The notes: generated by a model from the sequence alone, not told the origin. A DNA stretch of 64,000 bases from Costus lasius (GCA_027563935.2 CM050453.2:68432018-68496017), one strand, 5' to 3'. Positions 9,000 through 21,748 are shown, numbered from the stretch's first letter. Numbers and translations: made by a program.

Positions 9000-11900
9000 G
9001 TGCGATCCCTACTGGAAAGGGAGAAGTTTGCTGGGCTAAACTTCTCAGACTGGTACGGACACCTTAAGATTGTTCTTAAGGCTGAGAGGAAACTGTATGT
9101 CCTCGAGACGGCTATACCGCCTCAACCCGCTGCGAACGCCGCAAGGGCGGTTCGGGAAGCTTATGAGAAGCATGTCAATGATAGCATTGACGTCGCTTGC
9201 CTTCTGCTAGCGTCTATGACGCCACAGCTGCAACGTCAGCATGAGGATTTATCTGCTATAGAAATTATAGCAAACCTCAAGATGCTATATGCAGCACAGG
9301 CAAGGACTGAACGCTACAACTTGACAAAACTTTTCTTTCAGAACAAACTGACTGAAGGGAGTCCAGTGGGAGCTCACGTGCTCAAGATGATTGGGTACAA
9401 GGAGGCTCTAGAGAAACTAGGACACACCATCAATCAGGAGCTTGTTGTAGATATCATCCTGCAGTCTCTCCCGGCCTCTTTCGATCCATTCATTATTAAT
9501 TTTAATATGAACAAGATCGATTGTATGCCGGCAGAGTTACTGAATATGCTCTTGACAACTGAGCAGACTCAGTCTCGTGAGAAGGGAACGCCTTCATCCT
9601 CTGTCCTAATGGTTCCTTCTAGGAACAAGAAGAAAGGGAAGAAGGGCAAAGCCCCTGTCAAGAGCTACAACAAGGCTCTGAAGCAAAAAGTAAAGCGGTC
9701 GAAGGAATACAGATGTTTCCATTGTGGCCAGCTGGGTCACTGGAAAAAGGACTGTAAAGCGCTCCAAGGAGATAAGAAGGGAAGCAAGCCTTTCGCTTCT
9801 GGCTCAGGTATTTTTGTGACTGAAGTCATGCTATATTCTTCTATTTCATGGGTGTTGGACACTGCATGTGGAGTTCACATTTGTTCAAATGTACAGGAAC
9901 TCAAGAGAAGAAGACAGGTGGGACAGCATGAGGTGGACCTACGAGTGGGAAACGGGGCATGGGTTGCTGCTGTTGCTGTAGGAGAATATCACATCTCTTT
10001 ACCATCTGGTCTTGTATTAGAACTGGACAATTGTTATTTTGTACTGAGCATAACTAAGAATATTATCTCTATTCCTGCTCTTGTCAGGAAAGGGTTTTCC
10101 TTTGAATGCAAGATTTCAAAGTGTTATATTTCCTTTGATAATATTGTTTATACTACTGGGTCGATTAACAATGGGTTATTCATGTTGGACATGGAATGTT
10201 TTGTACAACAAATTGATAATAAGAAAGCCAAGTATGTTGATGACAGCACCTTGCTATGGCATAGTCGTTTAGGCCATATTAACAAGAAGCGCATTAAGCG
10301 GTTGCATGACCATGGACTGCTGGGATCATTCTCCTATGAGGAGCTTGATACATGCAAAGCTTGTTTAATGGGTAAAATGACGAAGTCTCCTTTTTCCAAC
10401 AAAGGTCAAAGGGCTTCAGGTTTACTTGACCTCATTCACAGTGATGTGTGTGGGCCATTTAGTAAACATGCCAGAGGTGGCTATTCATACTTCATTACCT
10501 TTACTGATGATTTCAGTAGGTATGGTTATGTCTATATTATGAGACATAAGAGTGAATCTTTTGACAAGTTCAAAGAGTTAAAAAATGAAGTACAAAATCA
10601 GCTAGGCCGAAATATCAAGGCACTTCGTTCAGATCGAGGTGGAGAATACTTGAGTCGAGAGTTTACTGACTATCTGAAGGAGTGTGGGATTATCTCACAG
10701 CTCACTCCGCTAGGAACACCGCAGTGGAATGGTGTGTCCGAGAGGAGAAATAGAACCTTACTGGATATGGTTCGTTCTATGATGAGTCAGGCTGCTCTAC
10801 CTTACTCCTTTTGGGGATTTGCACTGGAAACAGCTGCAAAGGTACTAAACCGAGTGCCATCCAAGGCCGTTTCAAAGACTCCATATGAGTTATGGTATGG
10901 GAAACAGCCGAGCTTGACATTTATTAAGATCTGGGGTTGCGAGGCTTATGTCAAAAAGCTCGCCTCTGGGAAACTAGAGAGCAGATCTAAGAAATGTATC
11001 TTTGTCGGTTACCCTAAAGAAACAAAGGGTTATTATTTCTACGATCCCAAAGAGAACAAAGTATTTGTTGCTCGGACGGCTATATTTCTTGAGAAGGAAT
11101 TTCTTCTGCAAGAGGCCAGTGGGAGAGAAATAAAGCTGGATGAGAATCCAGAAGAAGGACAAAGTAGTCAAGCTCAGTTGGATGAGCCTGAGCCAGTAGA
11201 TCAGGTTGTTGAACAACCTGAGGCTCAGATATCACGGGAACCGCGAAGATCGGGAAGGATCCGTCGACAGCCTAAGCGCTATGATGGAGTCTACATCATT
11301 GATGATGAACCCCTCACTTATGCGGATGCGGTCAGTGGACCGGAATCAGCGAGATGGCTTGAAGCTATGCGAGCCGAGATGGACTCCATGTCAGATAACC
11401 AAGTATGGGATTTGATTGATCCGCCTCCGGGAGTAATCCCTATAGGCTGTAAATGGATCTTCAAGAAGAAGATGGACATGGATGGTAACGTGGTTACCTA
11501 TAAAGGCAGGCTAGTTGCGAAAGGTTTCAAACAAATCTACGGGATAGATTATGATGAAACTTTCTCTCCTGTAGCCATGTTCAAGTCTATTCGGATTATT
11601 CTTGCGATAGCGGCATATTATGATTATGAGATCTGGCAAATGGATGTGAAGACCGCTTTCCTTAATGGAAAATTAGAAGAAGATGTGTATATGACACAAC
11701 CTGAAGGTTTCACTAATCCATCAGATCGTCATAAAATATGCAAATTAAAGAAGTCCATTTATAGACTTAAACATGCATCGAGAAGCTGGAATATTCATTT
11801 TGATGAATCAATCTGTGAATTTGGTTTCATCAAGAATGAAGATGACCCGTGTGTATATAAGAGGTTTAGTGGGAGCGTGATTACTTTCCTAGTCCTCTAC

Positions 11901-12881
11901 GTCGATGATATCTTAATCATTGGAAACGATATTCCTGAACTGCATGCCGTTAAGGCATGGTCAAGAAAATGTTTCCAGATGAAAGATTTAGGAGAAGCAG
12001 CCTATGTGTTAGGTGTGAAGATCTACAGAGATAGATCTAAGAGGCTTCTCGGGCTGTGCCAGAGTACTTACATCGATACAGTCCTGGAGAGATTTCATTT
12101 AGAGAATTCTAAAAGAGGATATCTTCCTGTCAGACATGGTCTGAATCTTTCAAAGAGTCAGTGTCCACAAACACAGACTGAGAAAGATGAAATGGACAAT
12201 ACGCCTTATGCTTCGGCTATTGGGTCCATTATGTATGCGATGTTGTGTACTCGCCCAGACGTCGCTTACGGGTTAAGCGTGACCAGTCGATTCCAAAGTA
12301 ATCCAGGTAAGGCACACTGGATTGCGGTCAAGAACATTTTGAAATATCTTTGGAGGACCAAAGATATATTCTTGATATATGGAGGTCAGGAAGAACTCAG
12401 TATTGAAGGATATACTGACGCTTCGTTCCAATCTGACCAGGATGATTTCCGATCGCAATCAGGCTATGTTTTTAGCTTGAATGGAGGAGCAGTGGTGTGG
12501 AAAAGTTTCAAACAGTCAATTGTTGCTGATTCCACAACAGAAGCCGAGTATGTTGCAGCCTCAGAAGCATCAAAGGAGGCAGTGTGGATTCGTAAGTTCG
12601 TTCAGGAACTTGGTGTTATTCCTTCGAGTGCAGATCCATTGGTTATCTTCTGTGATAACACTGGAGCAATTGCACAAGCAAAGGAACCACGGTCGCACCA
12701 GAAGTCCAAGCACATACAGAGAAGGTTTCATTTGATCCGGGAGATCATAGATCGAGGAGAGATCAAGAACTGTAAGGTTCATACAGATGACAATCTAGCT
12801 GACCCGCTTACAAAGCCTCTGGCGCAACAGAAGCATGAGAAGCACTGTAATAATATGGGTTTGAGATTTCTCAACCATTAG
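9000..12881 (+). CDS. Copia-A Gag-Pol polyprotein of C2, start codon lost
   Basis: The frame encodes 1293 residues from a GTG at 9000, equivalent to codon 5 of the C3 and C4 proteins, which begin at an ATG. In C2 the aligned start codon at 8988-8990 reads ACA. The frame is open upstream only to a TAG at 8964 and contains no ATG there; the first in-frame ATG is at 9216, inside Gag. Domains, numbered from 9000: Gag UBN2-like region 1-190; zinc knuckle starting C239; protease D287; integrase core D482, D545, E581; RT YVDD 967-970; RNase H starting near D1140. The conserved RT motif IYGLKQA reads IYRLKHA (G to R at residue 922), probably damaging. Otherwise the frame is unbroken. Confidence 0.93.
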   Translation: MRSLLEREKFAGLNFSDWYGHLKIVLKAERKLYVLETAIPPQPAANAARAVREAYEKHVNDSIDVACLLLASMTPQLQRQHEDLSAIEIIANLKMLYAAQARTERYNLTKLFFQNKLTEGSPVGAHVLKMIGYKEALEKLGHTINQELVVDIILQSLPASFDPFIINFNMNKIDCMPAELLNMLLTTEQTQSREKGTPSSSVLMVPSRNKKKGKKGKAPVKSYNKALKQKVKRSKEYRCFHCGQLGHWKKDCKALQGDKKGSKPFASGSGIFVTEVMLYSSISWVLDTACGVHICSNVQELKRRRQVGQHEVDLRVGNGAWVAAVAVGEYHISLPSGLVLELDNCYFVLSITKNIISIPALVRKGFSFECKISKCYISFDNIVYTTGSINNGLFMLDMECFVQQIDNKKAKYVDDSTLLWHSRLGHINKKRIKRLHDHGLLGSFSYEELDTCKACLMGKMTKSPFSNKGQRASGLLDLIHSDVCGPFSKHARGGYSYFITFTDDFSRYGYVYIMRHKSESFDKFKELKNEVQNQLGRNIKALRSDRGGEYLSREFTDYLKECGIISQLTPLGTPQWNGVSERRNRTLLDMVRSMMSQAALPYSFWGFALETAAKVLNRVPSKAVSKTPYELWYGKQPSLTFIKIWGCEAYVKKLASGKLESRSKKCIFVGYPKETKGYYFYDPKENKVFVARTAIFLEKEFLLQEASGREIKLDENPEEGQSSQAQLDEPEPVDQVVEQPEAQISREPRRSGRIRRQPKRYDGVYIIDDEPLTYADAVSGPESARWLEAMRAEMDSMSDNQVWDLIDPPPGVIPIGCKWIFKKKMDMDGNVVTYKGRLVAKGFKQIYGIDYDETFSPVAMFKSIRIILAIAAYYDYEIWQMDVKTAFLNGKLEEDVYMTQPEGFTNPSDRHKICKLKKSIYRLKHASRSWNIHFDESICEFGFIKNEDDPCVYKRFSGSVITFLVLYVDDILIIGNDIPELHAVKAWSRKCFQMKDLGEAAYVLGVKIYRDRSKRLLGLCQSTYIDTVLERFHLENSKRGYLPVRHGLNLSKSQCPQTQTEKDEMDNTPYASAIGSIMYAMLCTRPDVAYGLSVTSRFQSNPGKAHWIAVKNILKYLWRTKDIFLIYGGQEELSIEGYTDASFQSDQDDFRSQSGYVFSLNGGAVVWKSFKQSIVADSTTEAEYVAASEASKEAVWIRKFVQELGVIPSSADPLVIFCDNTGAIAQAKEPRSHQKSKHIQRRFHLIREIIDRGEIKNCKVHTDDNLADPLTKPLAQQKHEKHCNNMGLRFLNH

Positions 12882-12886
12882 ATTAA

Positions 12887-12901
12887 GTGCAAGTGGGAGA
12901 T
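12887..12901 (+). promoter_or_regulatory. Polypurine tract of C2
   Basis: Purine-rich run ending AAGTGGGAGAT immediately before the 3' LTR at 12902, at the same distance from the polyprotein stop as in C1. Confidence 0.8.
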
Positions 12902-14597
12902 TGTTGGGGTATGCCCTTAAGGCTAATGTTTGAGGCCTTGGGATTATATCAGTATCATGTATATAAATTCTATGTTTATAAAGGCAATGGTTGTTATTCA
13001 GGTTGTTACATCATCTGCTGCAATATGTATACTTCTGAATAATGTCTCAATGCTGTTCAGCTTGGCTGACATGCAGATTTGTCCTTAGTCGAGATATCTT
13101 GGTGAACATGAGACAGCCTTGATATGATTGAGACTAATATGTGTTCTAATCTTATAGGATGCTTCGAGCATGGAATAAGATGTAGACTCATGGGTACATT
13201 GGATGTACTGGACAGACCCTACTTAGGATATTCAATTGCTTGTCACAATGTGAATAATCCTTATATGCAAACAAGTGGCATATTTCCTCTGACTTGAGAT
13301 CACTTGTGTTTCTAAATGATGATTGGCATTGTCTTGAGGTAGTTCAATATCATTTGAAACATAATGGTTATAGACTATCTTGGATAATGAGCATGAGTCA
13401 TGTTAGGGCACTAGTGATAGATATAGGATTGCCGTCTCCTTGATTGGAGTGTGATGTTCTACTGGCGCCCCCCTGGATGAGATGATTGAGAAAGTGTATG
13501 GCCATACCCAGATGACTATGTTTCATCTGATCTAATCATTCTCATCATATTGGAATTACAGGCTTGACACGCTTGTCCAATAAGAACGTCCAGTGGCAAA
13601 GGAAACACATATGTCAAGTGACTTGGGTTAACACTTGTGCTGTGGTTTGGGTGTAGTCTTGGAAGACTCTTTCCTTTATATCGGGAGACAGTGATGTGTT
13701 GCTAGATACCCCTCACTGATCGTAATAACGTAAGTTATCGTTACCGACATTTAAAGGAAACCCTTAGGGTCGCACAATTTGATGATATGGCTTACTTATG
13801 TCAGATCGTGTGGACTGAATTGTTTTGGTTCAGTTTAAAGGAATTTAAACTCTGATTGTAAGTGAGATCTGGTCTGATCATGTTTGATTGATTAGGGCTT
13901 GAGATCGGTAAGCTTCGATCGAGGGAACTGATGCTAGATCGATGAGATCAAGAGCATCGAGAGATGAATGGTTAGATCTTGAGCCATCTGGTTCATAAGA
14001 GATCTAGACCATGGCTTGGTTTGATTTGGTCTTTGAACCAAATGCAATTGAACTGAATAATTGAACCGGTTCACTTATGTGAACGTATGGTTCAATTGAG
14101 AGAAGTTCGATGGTGGTAACGTGGGCATTGAAGAAGGAGTTAGTGCTTTCTATTTTTAGAAAGCCGTTTGCCTTGTTGATTCTCTCAACGTTTTTCGAAC
14201 GAAAAACTCTCCTCTCGCTCACACGCCGACTTGCATCTTCTTGCTCTCGTCTTGGGTGGTCTTCACGCCAAGGAGGAGGTTCGGTTATCCAAGGAACTTC
14301 ATCTCTTCTCCTCCACACAAAAGGATCACTTGGAGAACTTTGCTAGCACAAAGATCGACAAGGAGTAGCCTTCAACATCTTGTGTGCGCACACTTTGGAG
14401 AAGAAGCACTTGCCTCTTTCCCTTCCAAGTCGCCATCCATACAATGGCAATGGTAAGATCTTAACATGATCTTTGCAAGTTAATAAGTTAATCATAAGAT
14501 CATGCCTTATGCGATCACTAGAAATCCTTATTTCCGCCCATGCTTTAAAAGCATAGAAGAGCATGCGATTAGGGTTTCACCCCCTTTGGAACTTTCA
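12902..14597 (+). repeat. 3' LTR of C2
   Basis: 1696 bp, TGTTGGGG...ACTTTCA, paired with 5477-7173. It is followed by tttgc at 14598-14602, the second copy of the target duplication. Confidence 0.93.
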
Positions 14598-14602
14598 TTT
14601 GC

Positions 14603-14712
14603 TTCCAATCCTCAATTCAATTTCTTTTTGATTATTTTTCTAATTGATTTAAGATCGAAGGCGCACGCAATTTTGTCAAGTAGGACGTGCATTGTGTCTT
14701 TGGACTGGCCGA
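14603..14712 (+). mobile_element. H leader, segment 2
   Basis: 110 bp of Copia-B leader between the C2 and C3 insertions. Its start continues segment 1 and resembles H2 near 54335-54360. It ends with gccga (14708-14712), the C3 target duplication. Confidence 0.7.
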
Positions 14713-16390
14713 TGTAAGTCCTCACAAGATGGCGAAACCCTAGATAGGCGCATGAAAAATTTCTTCTAAAGCAGCGGAGTGGGTTTCTTAGTATCATCGC
14801 ATGCAATATGATCAACTTAACAACATGAAAAGAATTCATACCGAAGCCATGTGTTGGATGGCGTCTTGGAAAGAGAGAGCAAGAGAGATCTCCTCCAAAT
14901 GATGCGCACACAAGAATGAGGATGCGCTCACTTCCTTGGTGCTCCTTGTGCTAGCAAGGTTCCAAGAGGTGTCTTTGATCGAATGGAAGGGATGGATGAA
15001 GCTTTGCTCGCTTTGCCAAATGACTCTCCAAGGCGTCCAAGACTCGTCACACACGAATGCCCTCTCGAGAGTAAGTGGGGAAAGGCGAGAGAGAAGTTCT
15101 CTTGGCGTGAACGTGAGATGTGGTCACGTTAGAGAACATGCTATCTAAAAATAGCAATGTCTCAACATTCATGCGACCATGCATTACCCCAATCGCCAAT
15201 GCCTCTTTACTTGAACCATGCGCTCACCCAATGAGCTGGTTCAAATCGATTTGGTTCAATAACCAAATAAACCAAGCAACTAGTCCAGATCATAACAAAA
15301 ACCCCTAAGGCTTAAGATCTGACCGTTCATCTCTTGATGCTCCTGATCTCACCGATCTAGCATCCATTCTCTCAATCGAAGCTTACCGATCTCAAGCCCT
15401 TATCAATCAAACATGATCAGACTGGATCTCACTTACAATCAGAGATTAAATCCCTTTAAACTGAACCCAAACAATTCAGTCCACACGATCTGACTTAAGT
15501 AAGCCATATCATCAAATTGTGCGACCCTAAGGGTTTCCTTTAAATGTCGGTAACGATAACTTACGTTATCACGATCAGTGAGGGGTATCTAGCAACACAT
15601 CACTGTCTCCCGATATAAAGGAAAGAGTCTTCCAAGACTACACCCAAACCACAGCACAAGTGTGAATCCAATTCACAAGGCATGCAAATTTCCTTTGCCA
15701 CTGGATGTTCTTATTGGACAAGCGTGTCAAGCCTGTAGCTCCAATATGATGAGCATGATTAGATCAGATGAACACTATCATCTGGGTATGGCCATACACT
15801 TTCTCAATCATCTCATACAGAGGGGGGCCCCTTTAGAACATCATACTCCAATTAAGGAGACGGCAATCCTTTATCTATCACTAGTGCCCTAACCTGACTC
15901 AAGCTCACCATCCAAGATAGTCTATAATCATTATGTTTCAAATGATATTGAACTACCTCAAAACAATGACAATCATCATTTAGAAACACAAGTGATCTCA
16001 AGTCAGAGGAAATGTGCCACTTGTTGCAATCAAGGATTATTCACATTGTGACAAGCAATTGAATATCCTAGTAGGGTCTGTCCAGTACATCCAATGTACC
16101 CATGAGTCTACATCTTATTCCATGCTCGAAGCATCCTATAAGATTAGAACACATATTAGTCTCAATCATATCAAGGCTGTCTCATGTTCACCAAGATATC
16201 TTGACTAAGGACATAACTGCATGTCAGCCTAGCTGAACAGCTTTGAGACATTATTCAGAAGTACACTTATTGCAGCAGACAATGTAACAAACTGAATAAC
16301 AACCATGCCTTTATAAACATAAGAGTTTATTACATGATACTGATACAATCCCAAGGCCTCAAACATTAGCCTTAAGGGCATACCCCAACA
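14713..16390 (-). repeat. Copia-A LTR (C3, left copy)
   Basis: 1678 bp on the minus strand, reading TGTTGGGG from 16390 leftward. It is flanked by gccga on both sides (14708-14712 and 16391-16395), and H leader lies beyond both flanks. On its own it therefore looks exactly like a solo LTR in H. It differs from the other C3 LTR at about nine sites by eye. Confidence 0.9.
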
Positions 16391-17117
16391 GCCGAGTCTC
16401 TTGATCTGACAAAATTGCCAGCTGAAAGGATCTATAAAATCATGATGAAACATAATCTCAGATAATCAAAAGATCCGTGATAAGAAGAAGAGGAAGAAAG
16501 ACATGTTTTATAAGAAACTAAAATTTTAGATTTTAGGTTTTTCATGAGCATATAGAATTGCATGAGTAAGTACCTTGTTTGTGCATGATGTTGTGATCAC
16601 TAGTCAAGCCCCAATTGCATGCCTGTGATGTATTCTTGTGAGGCTTGCGTGTTGCCATTCTTTTTCTTTTATTTTGTAAAATTCAAGACGAAGATTAAGG
16701 GGGAAAATCCTGCATAATTGATGGTGCAACAAGCTTCAACAAAGGTGGTGCATATTCCTTGGAGGAGGACCCATGGCATTGGCCGAACCATGGGGTGTGC
16801 TTCAATTGTTTCCCTAAAAGTACCTCTAGGGTTTGAGAGCTAAACCATGGTGTGGCGGACCTTGGAGCTAACCTTGAAGATCAAGCTATAGGTCAGCTAG
16901 GCTAGGTCTAGTTTTTAGGGGCTTGAGTCCTAGGTCAAAAATTGAACCCCTTTTGGCATGGGCTTGTTCAATGTCTTGAATGGGCCATGATCACATCATC
17001 CTTTTACTGCTTTCCTTATCTGCTAAAGCAGGCCTGCAATGTTTTATCTTTATGTTCTCACTGTAGGATTGCATACCTATAATGTTAGACATAAGATAAA
17101 ACTAAGAGGATGAGACC
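16391..17117 (+). repeat. Duplicated H leader segment inside C3
   Basis: 727 bp nearly identical to 26532-27258; I see two differences. It is Copia-B leader sequence, homologous to H2 at about 54545-55305, and not part of a Copia-A element. It sits where C3 should have its polypurine tract and the RT/RNase H end of pol. Its right edge, GATGAGACC at 17109-17117, shares 8 of 9 bases with the RT sequence it is fused to (compare C4 41088-41096). Confidence 0.88.
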
Positions 17118-19944
17118 AAATTCAGAGATTGATTCATCAAAACGAATATTCCAGCTTCTCGATGCTTGTTTAAGTCCATAAATAGACTTCTTTAACTTGC
17201 ATATTTTATGACGATCTGATGGATTAGTGAAACCTTCAGGTTGTGTCATATAGACATCCTCGTTCAGATTTCCATTAAGGAAAGCGGTCTTCACATCCAT
17301 CTGCCAGATCTCATAATCATAATATGCAGCTATCGCGAAAAGAATCCGAATAGACTTAAACATAGCTACAGGTGAGAAAGTTTCATCATAATCTATCCCG
17401 TAGATTTGTTTGAAACCTTTCGCAACTAGCCTACCTTTATAGGTAACCACGTTACCATCCATGTCAATCTTCTTCTTAAAGATCCATTTACAGCCTATAG
17501 GGATAACTCCCGGAGGCGGATCAACCAAATCCCAGACTTGGTTATCTAACATGGAGTCCATCTCGGCGCGCATAGCTTCAAGCCATCTCGCTGAGTCCGG
17601 TCCACTGACTGCATCCGCATAAGTTAGGGGTTCATCATTATCAATGATGTAGACTCCGTCATAGCGCTCAGGCTGTCGACGGATCCTTCCCGATCTTCGC
17701 GGTTCCCATGATATCTGAGCCTCAGGTTGTTCAGTAACCTGTTCTACCGGCTCAGGCTCATCCAACTGTACTTGAGCACTTTGTCCTTCCTCTGGATTCT
17801 CATCCAGCTTTATTTCTCTCCCAATGGCCTCTTGCAGAAGAAACTCCTTCTCAAGAAATATGGCCGTCCGAGCAACAAACACCTTGTTCTCTTTGGGATC
17901 GTAGAAATAATAACCCTTAGTTTCCTTAGGGTAACCGACAAAGATACATTTCTCAGATCTGCTCTCTAGTTTCCCAGAGGCGAGCTTTTTGACATAAGCC
18001 TTGCAGCCCCAGATCCTGATAAATGTCAAGCTCGGCTGTTTCCCATACCATAACTCATATGGAGTCTTTGAAACTGCCTTGGATGGCACTCGGTTTAGTA
18101 CCTTTGCAGCTATTTCCAGTGCAAATCCCCAAAAGGAGTAAGGTAGAGTAACCTGACACATCATAGAACGAACCATATCAAGTAACGTTCTATTTCTCCT
18201 CTCGGACACACCATTCCATTGTGGTGTTCCTGGCGGAGTGAGCTGTGAGATAATCCCACACTCCTTCAAATAGTCAGTAAACTCTCGACTTAGGTATTCT
18301 CCACCTCGATCAGAACGAAGTGCCTTGATATTTCGGCCTAACTGATTCTGTACTTCATTCTTGAACTCTTTGAACTTGTCAAAAGATTCACTTTTATGTC
18401 TCATAAGATAGACATACCCATATCTACTGAAACCATCAGTGAAGGTAATGAAGTACTGATAGCCACCTCTGGCATGTTTACTAAAAGGCCCACACACATC
18501 ACTGTGTATAAGGTCAAGTAAACCTGAAGTCCTTTGACCTTTATGAGGAAAAGGTGACTTCATCATTTTGCCCATCAAACAAGCTTTGCATATATCAATC
18601 TCCTCATAGGAGAATGATCCCAGCAGTCCATGATCATGCAACCGCTTAATGCGTTTCTTGTTAATATGGCCTAAACGACTATGCCATAGCAAGGTGCTAT
18701 TATCAGCATATTTGGCTTTCTTATTATCAATATTGTGTATAGAACATTCCATGTCCAACATGAATAACCCATTGTTAATTGAACCAGTAGCATAAACAAT
18801 ATTATCTAAAGAAAGAACACACTTTGAAATATTGCATTCAAAGGAAAAACCCTTTCCTGACAAGAGCAGGAATTGAGATAATATTTTTAGTAATGCTTGG
18901 AACAAAGTAACAACTGTTTAATTCTAACACAAGTCCAGATGGTAAAGAGATGAAATAGTCTCCTACAGCAACAGCAGCAACCCGTGCCCCGTTTCCAACT
19001 CGTAGGTCCACCTCATGCTGTCCCACCTGTCTTCTTCTCTTGAGTTCCTGTACATTTGAACAAATGTGAACTCCACATGCAGTGTCCAACACCCATGAAA
19101 TAGAAGAAGAAGATATCATGACTTCCGTCACATAAATACCTGAGCCAGAAGCGATGCTTCCCCTCTTGTCTCCCTGGAGCGCTTTACAGTCCTTTTTCCA
19201 GTGACCCAACTGGCCACAGTGGAAACATCTGTATTCCTTCGACCGCTTGACCTTTTGCTTCAGAGCCTTGCTGTAGCTCTTGACAGGGGTCTTGCCCTTC
19301 TTCCCCTTCTTCTTGTTCCTTGAAGGAAACATCAAGACAGAGGTTGAAGGCTTTCCCTTCAGAGTCTCCTCAGTAGTCAAGAGCATATTGAGCAACTCTG
19401 CCGGAGTACAATCGATTTTGTTCATATTAAAGTTAATAATGAACGCATCGAAAGAGGGCGGGAGAGACTGCAGAATAATGTCTACAGCAAGCTCCTGATT
19501 GATGGTATGCCCCAGTTTCTCTAGAGCCTCCTTGTGCCCAATCATCTTGAGCACGTGAGCTCCCACTGGACTCCCTTCAGCCAGTTTGCTCTGAAAGAAA
19601 AGCTTAGTCAGATTATAGCGTTCTGTCCTCGCCTGTGCAGCATACAGCATTTTGAGGTTCGCTATAATCTCTATAGCCGACATATCCTCATGCTGACGCT
19701 GCAGCGGTGGCGTCATGGACGCTAGCATCAGGCAAGCGACATCAATGCTATCATTGACGTGCTTTTCATAAGCTTCCCGAACCGCCCTTGCGGCGTTCGG
19801 AGCGGGCTGAGGTGGTATAGCCGTCTCGAGGACATATAGTTTCCTCTCTGCCTTAAGAACAATCTTAAGGTGTCCGTACCAGTCTGAGAAGTTCAGCCCA
19901 GCAAACTTCTCCCTTTCCAGTAGGGATCGCACATTGAAGTTCAT
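17118..19944 (-). pseudogene. Broken Copia-A Gag-Pol of C3
   Basis: Reads leftward from ATG 19944 (protein start MNFNVRSLL). Gag, zinc knuckle (CFHCGQLGHWKKDC) and protease (WVLDTACG) are intact. A one-base insertion in the run GGAAAGGGTTTTT near 18850 then shifts the frame, ending the first ORF at 18838. The second frame carries the integrase zinc finger, the D..D..E core and the first part of RT. It stops at the junction 17118 after SISEFG, before YVDD. About 1.08 kb present in C4 (end of RT, RNase H, polypurine tract) is absent. C3 is therefore doubly dead. Confidence 0.93.
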
Positions 19945-21748
19945 GGTGTTCGTTGCTGCAGGTATCTACAACAATGCAAGAACAGCAAGGTCAGTATCAA
20001 TGTTAAGAATCGATCAGGACTTAAGAAAGATTCCTTTTCTCACTATTTTATCTGGCTGAAAAATCCAGCAAAAACAGCCCGAAAGAGTAGAACTCTTTTA
20101 GTGAGATGGGATCCAGATTTCATACTTGGTCTCCGCGTCCCGCTCAGGCGAGATAAGATGCACAGAGGGTACAAGTACTAATCTCTGGTAGGCTGTCCCA
20201 GCCAATCGCCAACCCGTGCGATTCCCCTTCATCTGGGTAATCCAGCAGACTGTGCCAACTGAGTTGGTACAACACAGTCTCTGACCCCACAGATGGCTGC
20301 CTCCATGTGCTACCATATGCGCCACATATGTAGCCTACATGGTCAAGCTGACCCGACCTACTCCCTGGACCACCACGTGCTATGCTGAGCAACGAGAAGC
20401 GATAAATCCCTTCCCTGTAACACACAGGTGTAATCCCGCACCGTCTGAAGATAGATGGACGTGCCCACTGAGTGGGTACAATACGGCTCCAACGATAATC
20501 AGAACAGTGAGGTTTCGCGTCAGAAGGCTTACGAGCTTGATATTTTAGCGTTGGATTTTAACGGTCTTTTATCTTCTTATCTATCATGCAATTCCTATGG
20601 TGATAGCAGAAGATTTAAATCATGCTATTCTAATTGTAATTAAACAATAAAAGAAAGCAAGCTGATCTTATGTGGTAAAAGCCCATAAGCCTAAGTAAGA
20701 CCTTAATTTCACTTAAGTCTTCACTTGCTTTTCTTCATGGGTCTTTTGCTGCTCATCTGGCCCAAACCAGGGCCCAAGCGCCTACTGCAGCTCAGGTGCG
20801 CCTACCAGGGAAAGTGCGCCTGGTCCTAGAGTCGAACCCTGGACCTCCCACCTGGTCAAGCCACTGCTGCATGCGCCTCTGCCAAGTGTGTTCTGTGCTC
20901 TTGTCTAATTAAATTACAATTTAACTATCTAGACAAGATTGACACGCAGGTCAATAACACTTTATAAATTAATGGAAATGTGATGCGCATATCACAATAA
21001 AATAATTTACATTTAATTTCCAGGCACGCAGGCCCCAGCACAGCACACATTAAACGGGCAGCCCACATAAGATAAAATAAACACACATATGGCATCCAAA
21101 CAGCATGTGATCCAATTAAGAAATTAAAGTTTTGAAAACCCCTTTGGCATCAATTTTAATATTCTTATATGCCCTACAACCTTACAACGGTCCATTAATA
21201 GGGATCCACTCATCCAATCTAATCAGATCAAGTGCCCTTGCATGCACCAAGTCCTAACTGACTTGAGTCCACCCAGTGGTCAACTATGCATGCGCCAAGG
21301 GCTGAACCACCCATGAGTTCTGGCAAGCGGGTGTGACCCCGGGCCTAACTCATGTGCGTTCATGGGTTGTCTCAACCAGACATCGCTACACGCCTGTGAT
21401 GCAGTCGACCTACAGCCACCTCTTGCTTGCGCAAAGGTGCTATCTGGTCGACCCATCTAGGCTGTCAGATGATCTGATCAGACTGGTTGGATCTAACTTA
21501 GAGGATGACATCAACCCTACTAACCCGTCTAAGGATTTATAGTAAGACCTTAGATCTAGTGAGGTCGCGCAAGTAATATACGTTTGATAAAACATCAACA
21601 ATAAAGATGCGCCGACTTTCATACATGCTCAAACATGAAAAACATATGTAATCATTTTCGCATGTAACCAAACCTATAGATCTAAGCATGTTGCGCAAAC
21701 ATGGATCACAAAACATGGTATAGCAATCATAAAACATGCATCAACCAA
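19945..21748 (-). mobile_element. C3 untranslated leader
   Basis: Same leader as C2 and C4 in reverse. It contains the hairpin TCTCGC..GCGGGA as its complement at 20138-20153 and a splice-acceptor-like TGTTGTAG (complement at 19966-19973) 21 bases before the ATG. No coding sequence recognised. Confidence 0.85.

Larger units (their letters stand above)
5477..14597 (+). mobile_element. Complete Copia-A retrotransposon C2
   Basis: A 9.1-kb element with LTRs at 5477-7173 and 12902-14597, a PBS at 7176, a polyprotein at 9000-12881 and a polypurine tract at 12887. The 5-bp target duplication tttgc is perfect at 5472-5476 and 14598-14602. Both flanks belong to the leader of H, so C2 inserted into H. 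I count about 15 differences between the two LTRs by eye (roughly 99.1% identity), which marks a fairly recent insertion. It is probably no longer autonomous, because the start codon is lost and a conserved RT motif is altered. Confidence 0.95.

Noticed and set aside
16014..16208. A 64-codon ORF repeated in many minus-strand Copia-A LTRs (also 26155, 28288, 62136, 3547 on minus, 39640 longer)
   Set aside because: It is antisense to the LTR, its copies are near-identical at the DNA level, the start or frame is lost or extended in other copies, and the protein shows no domain. Shared ancestry explains it.
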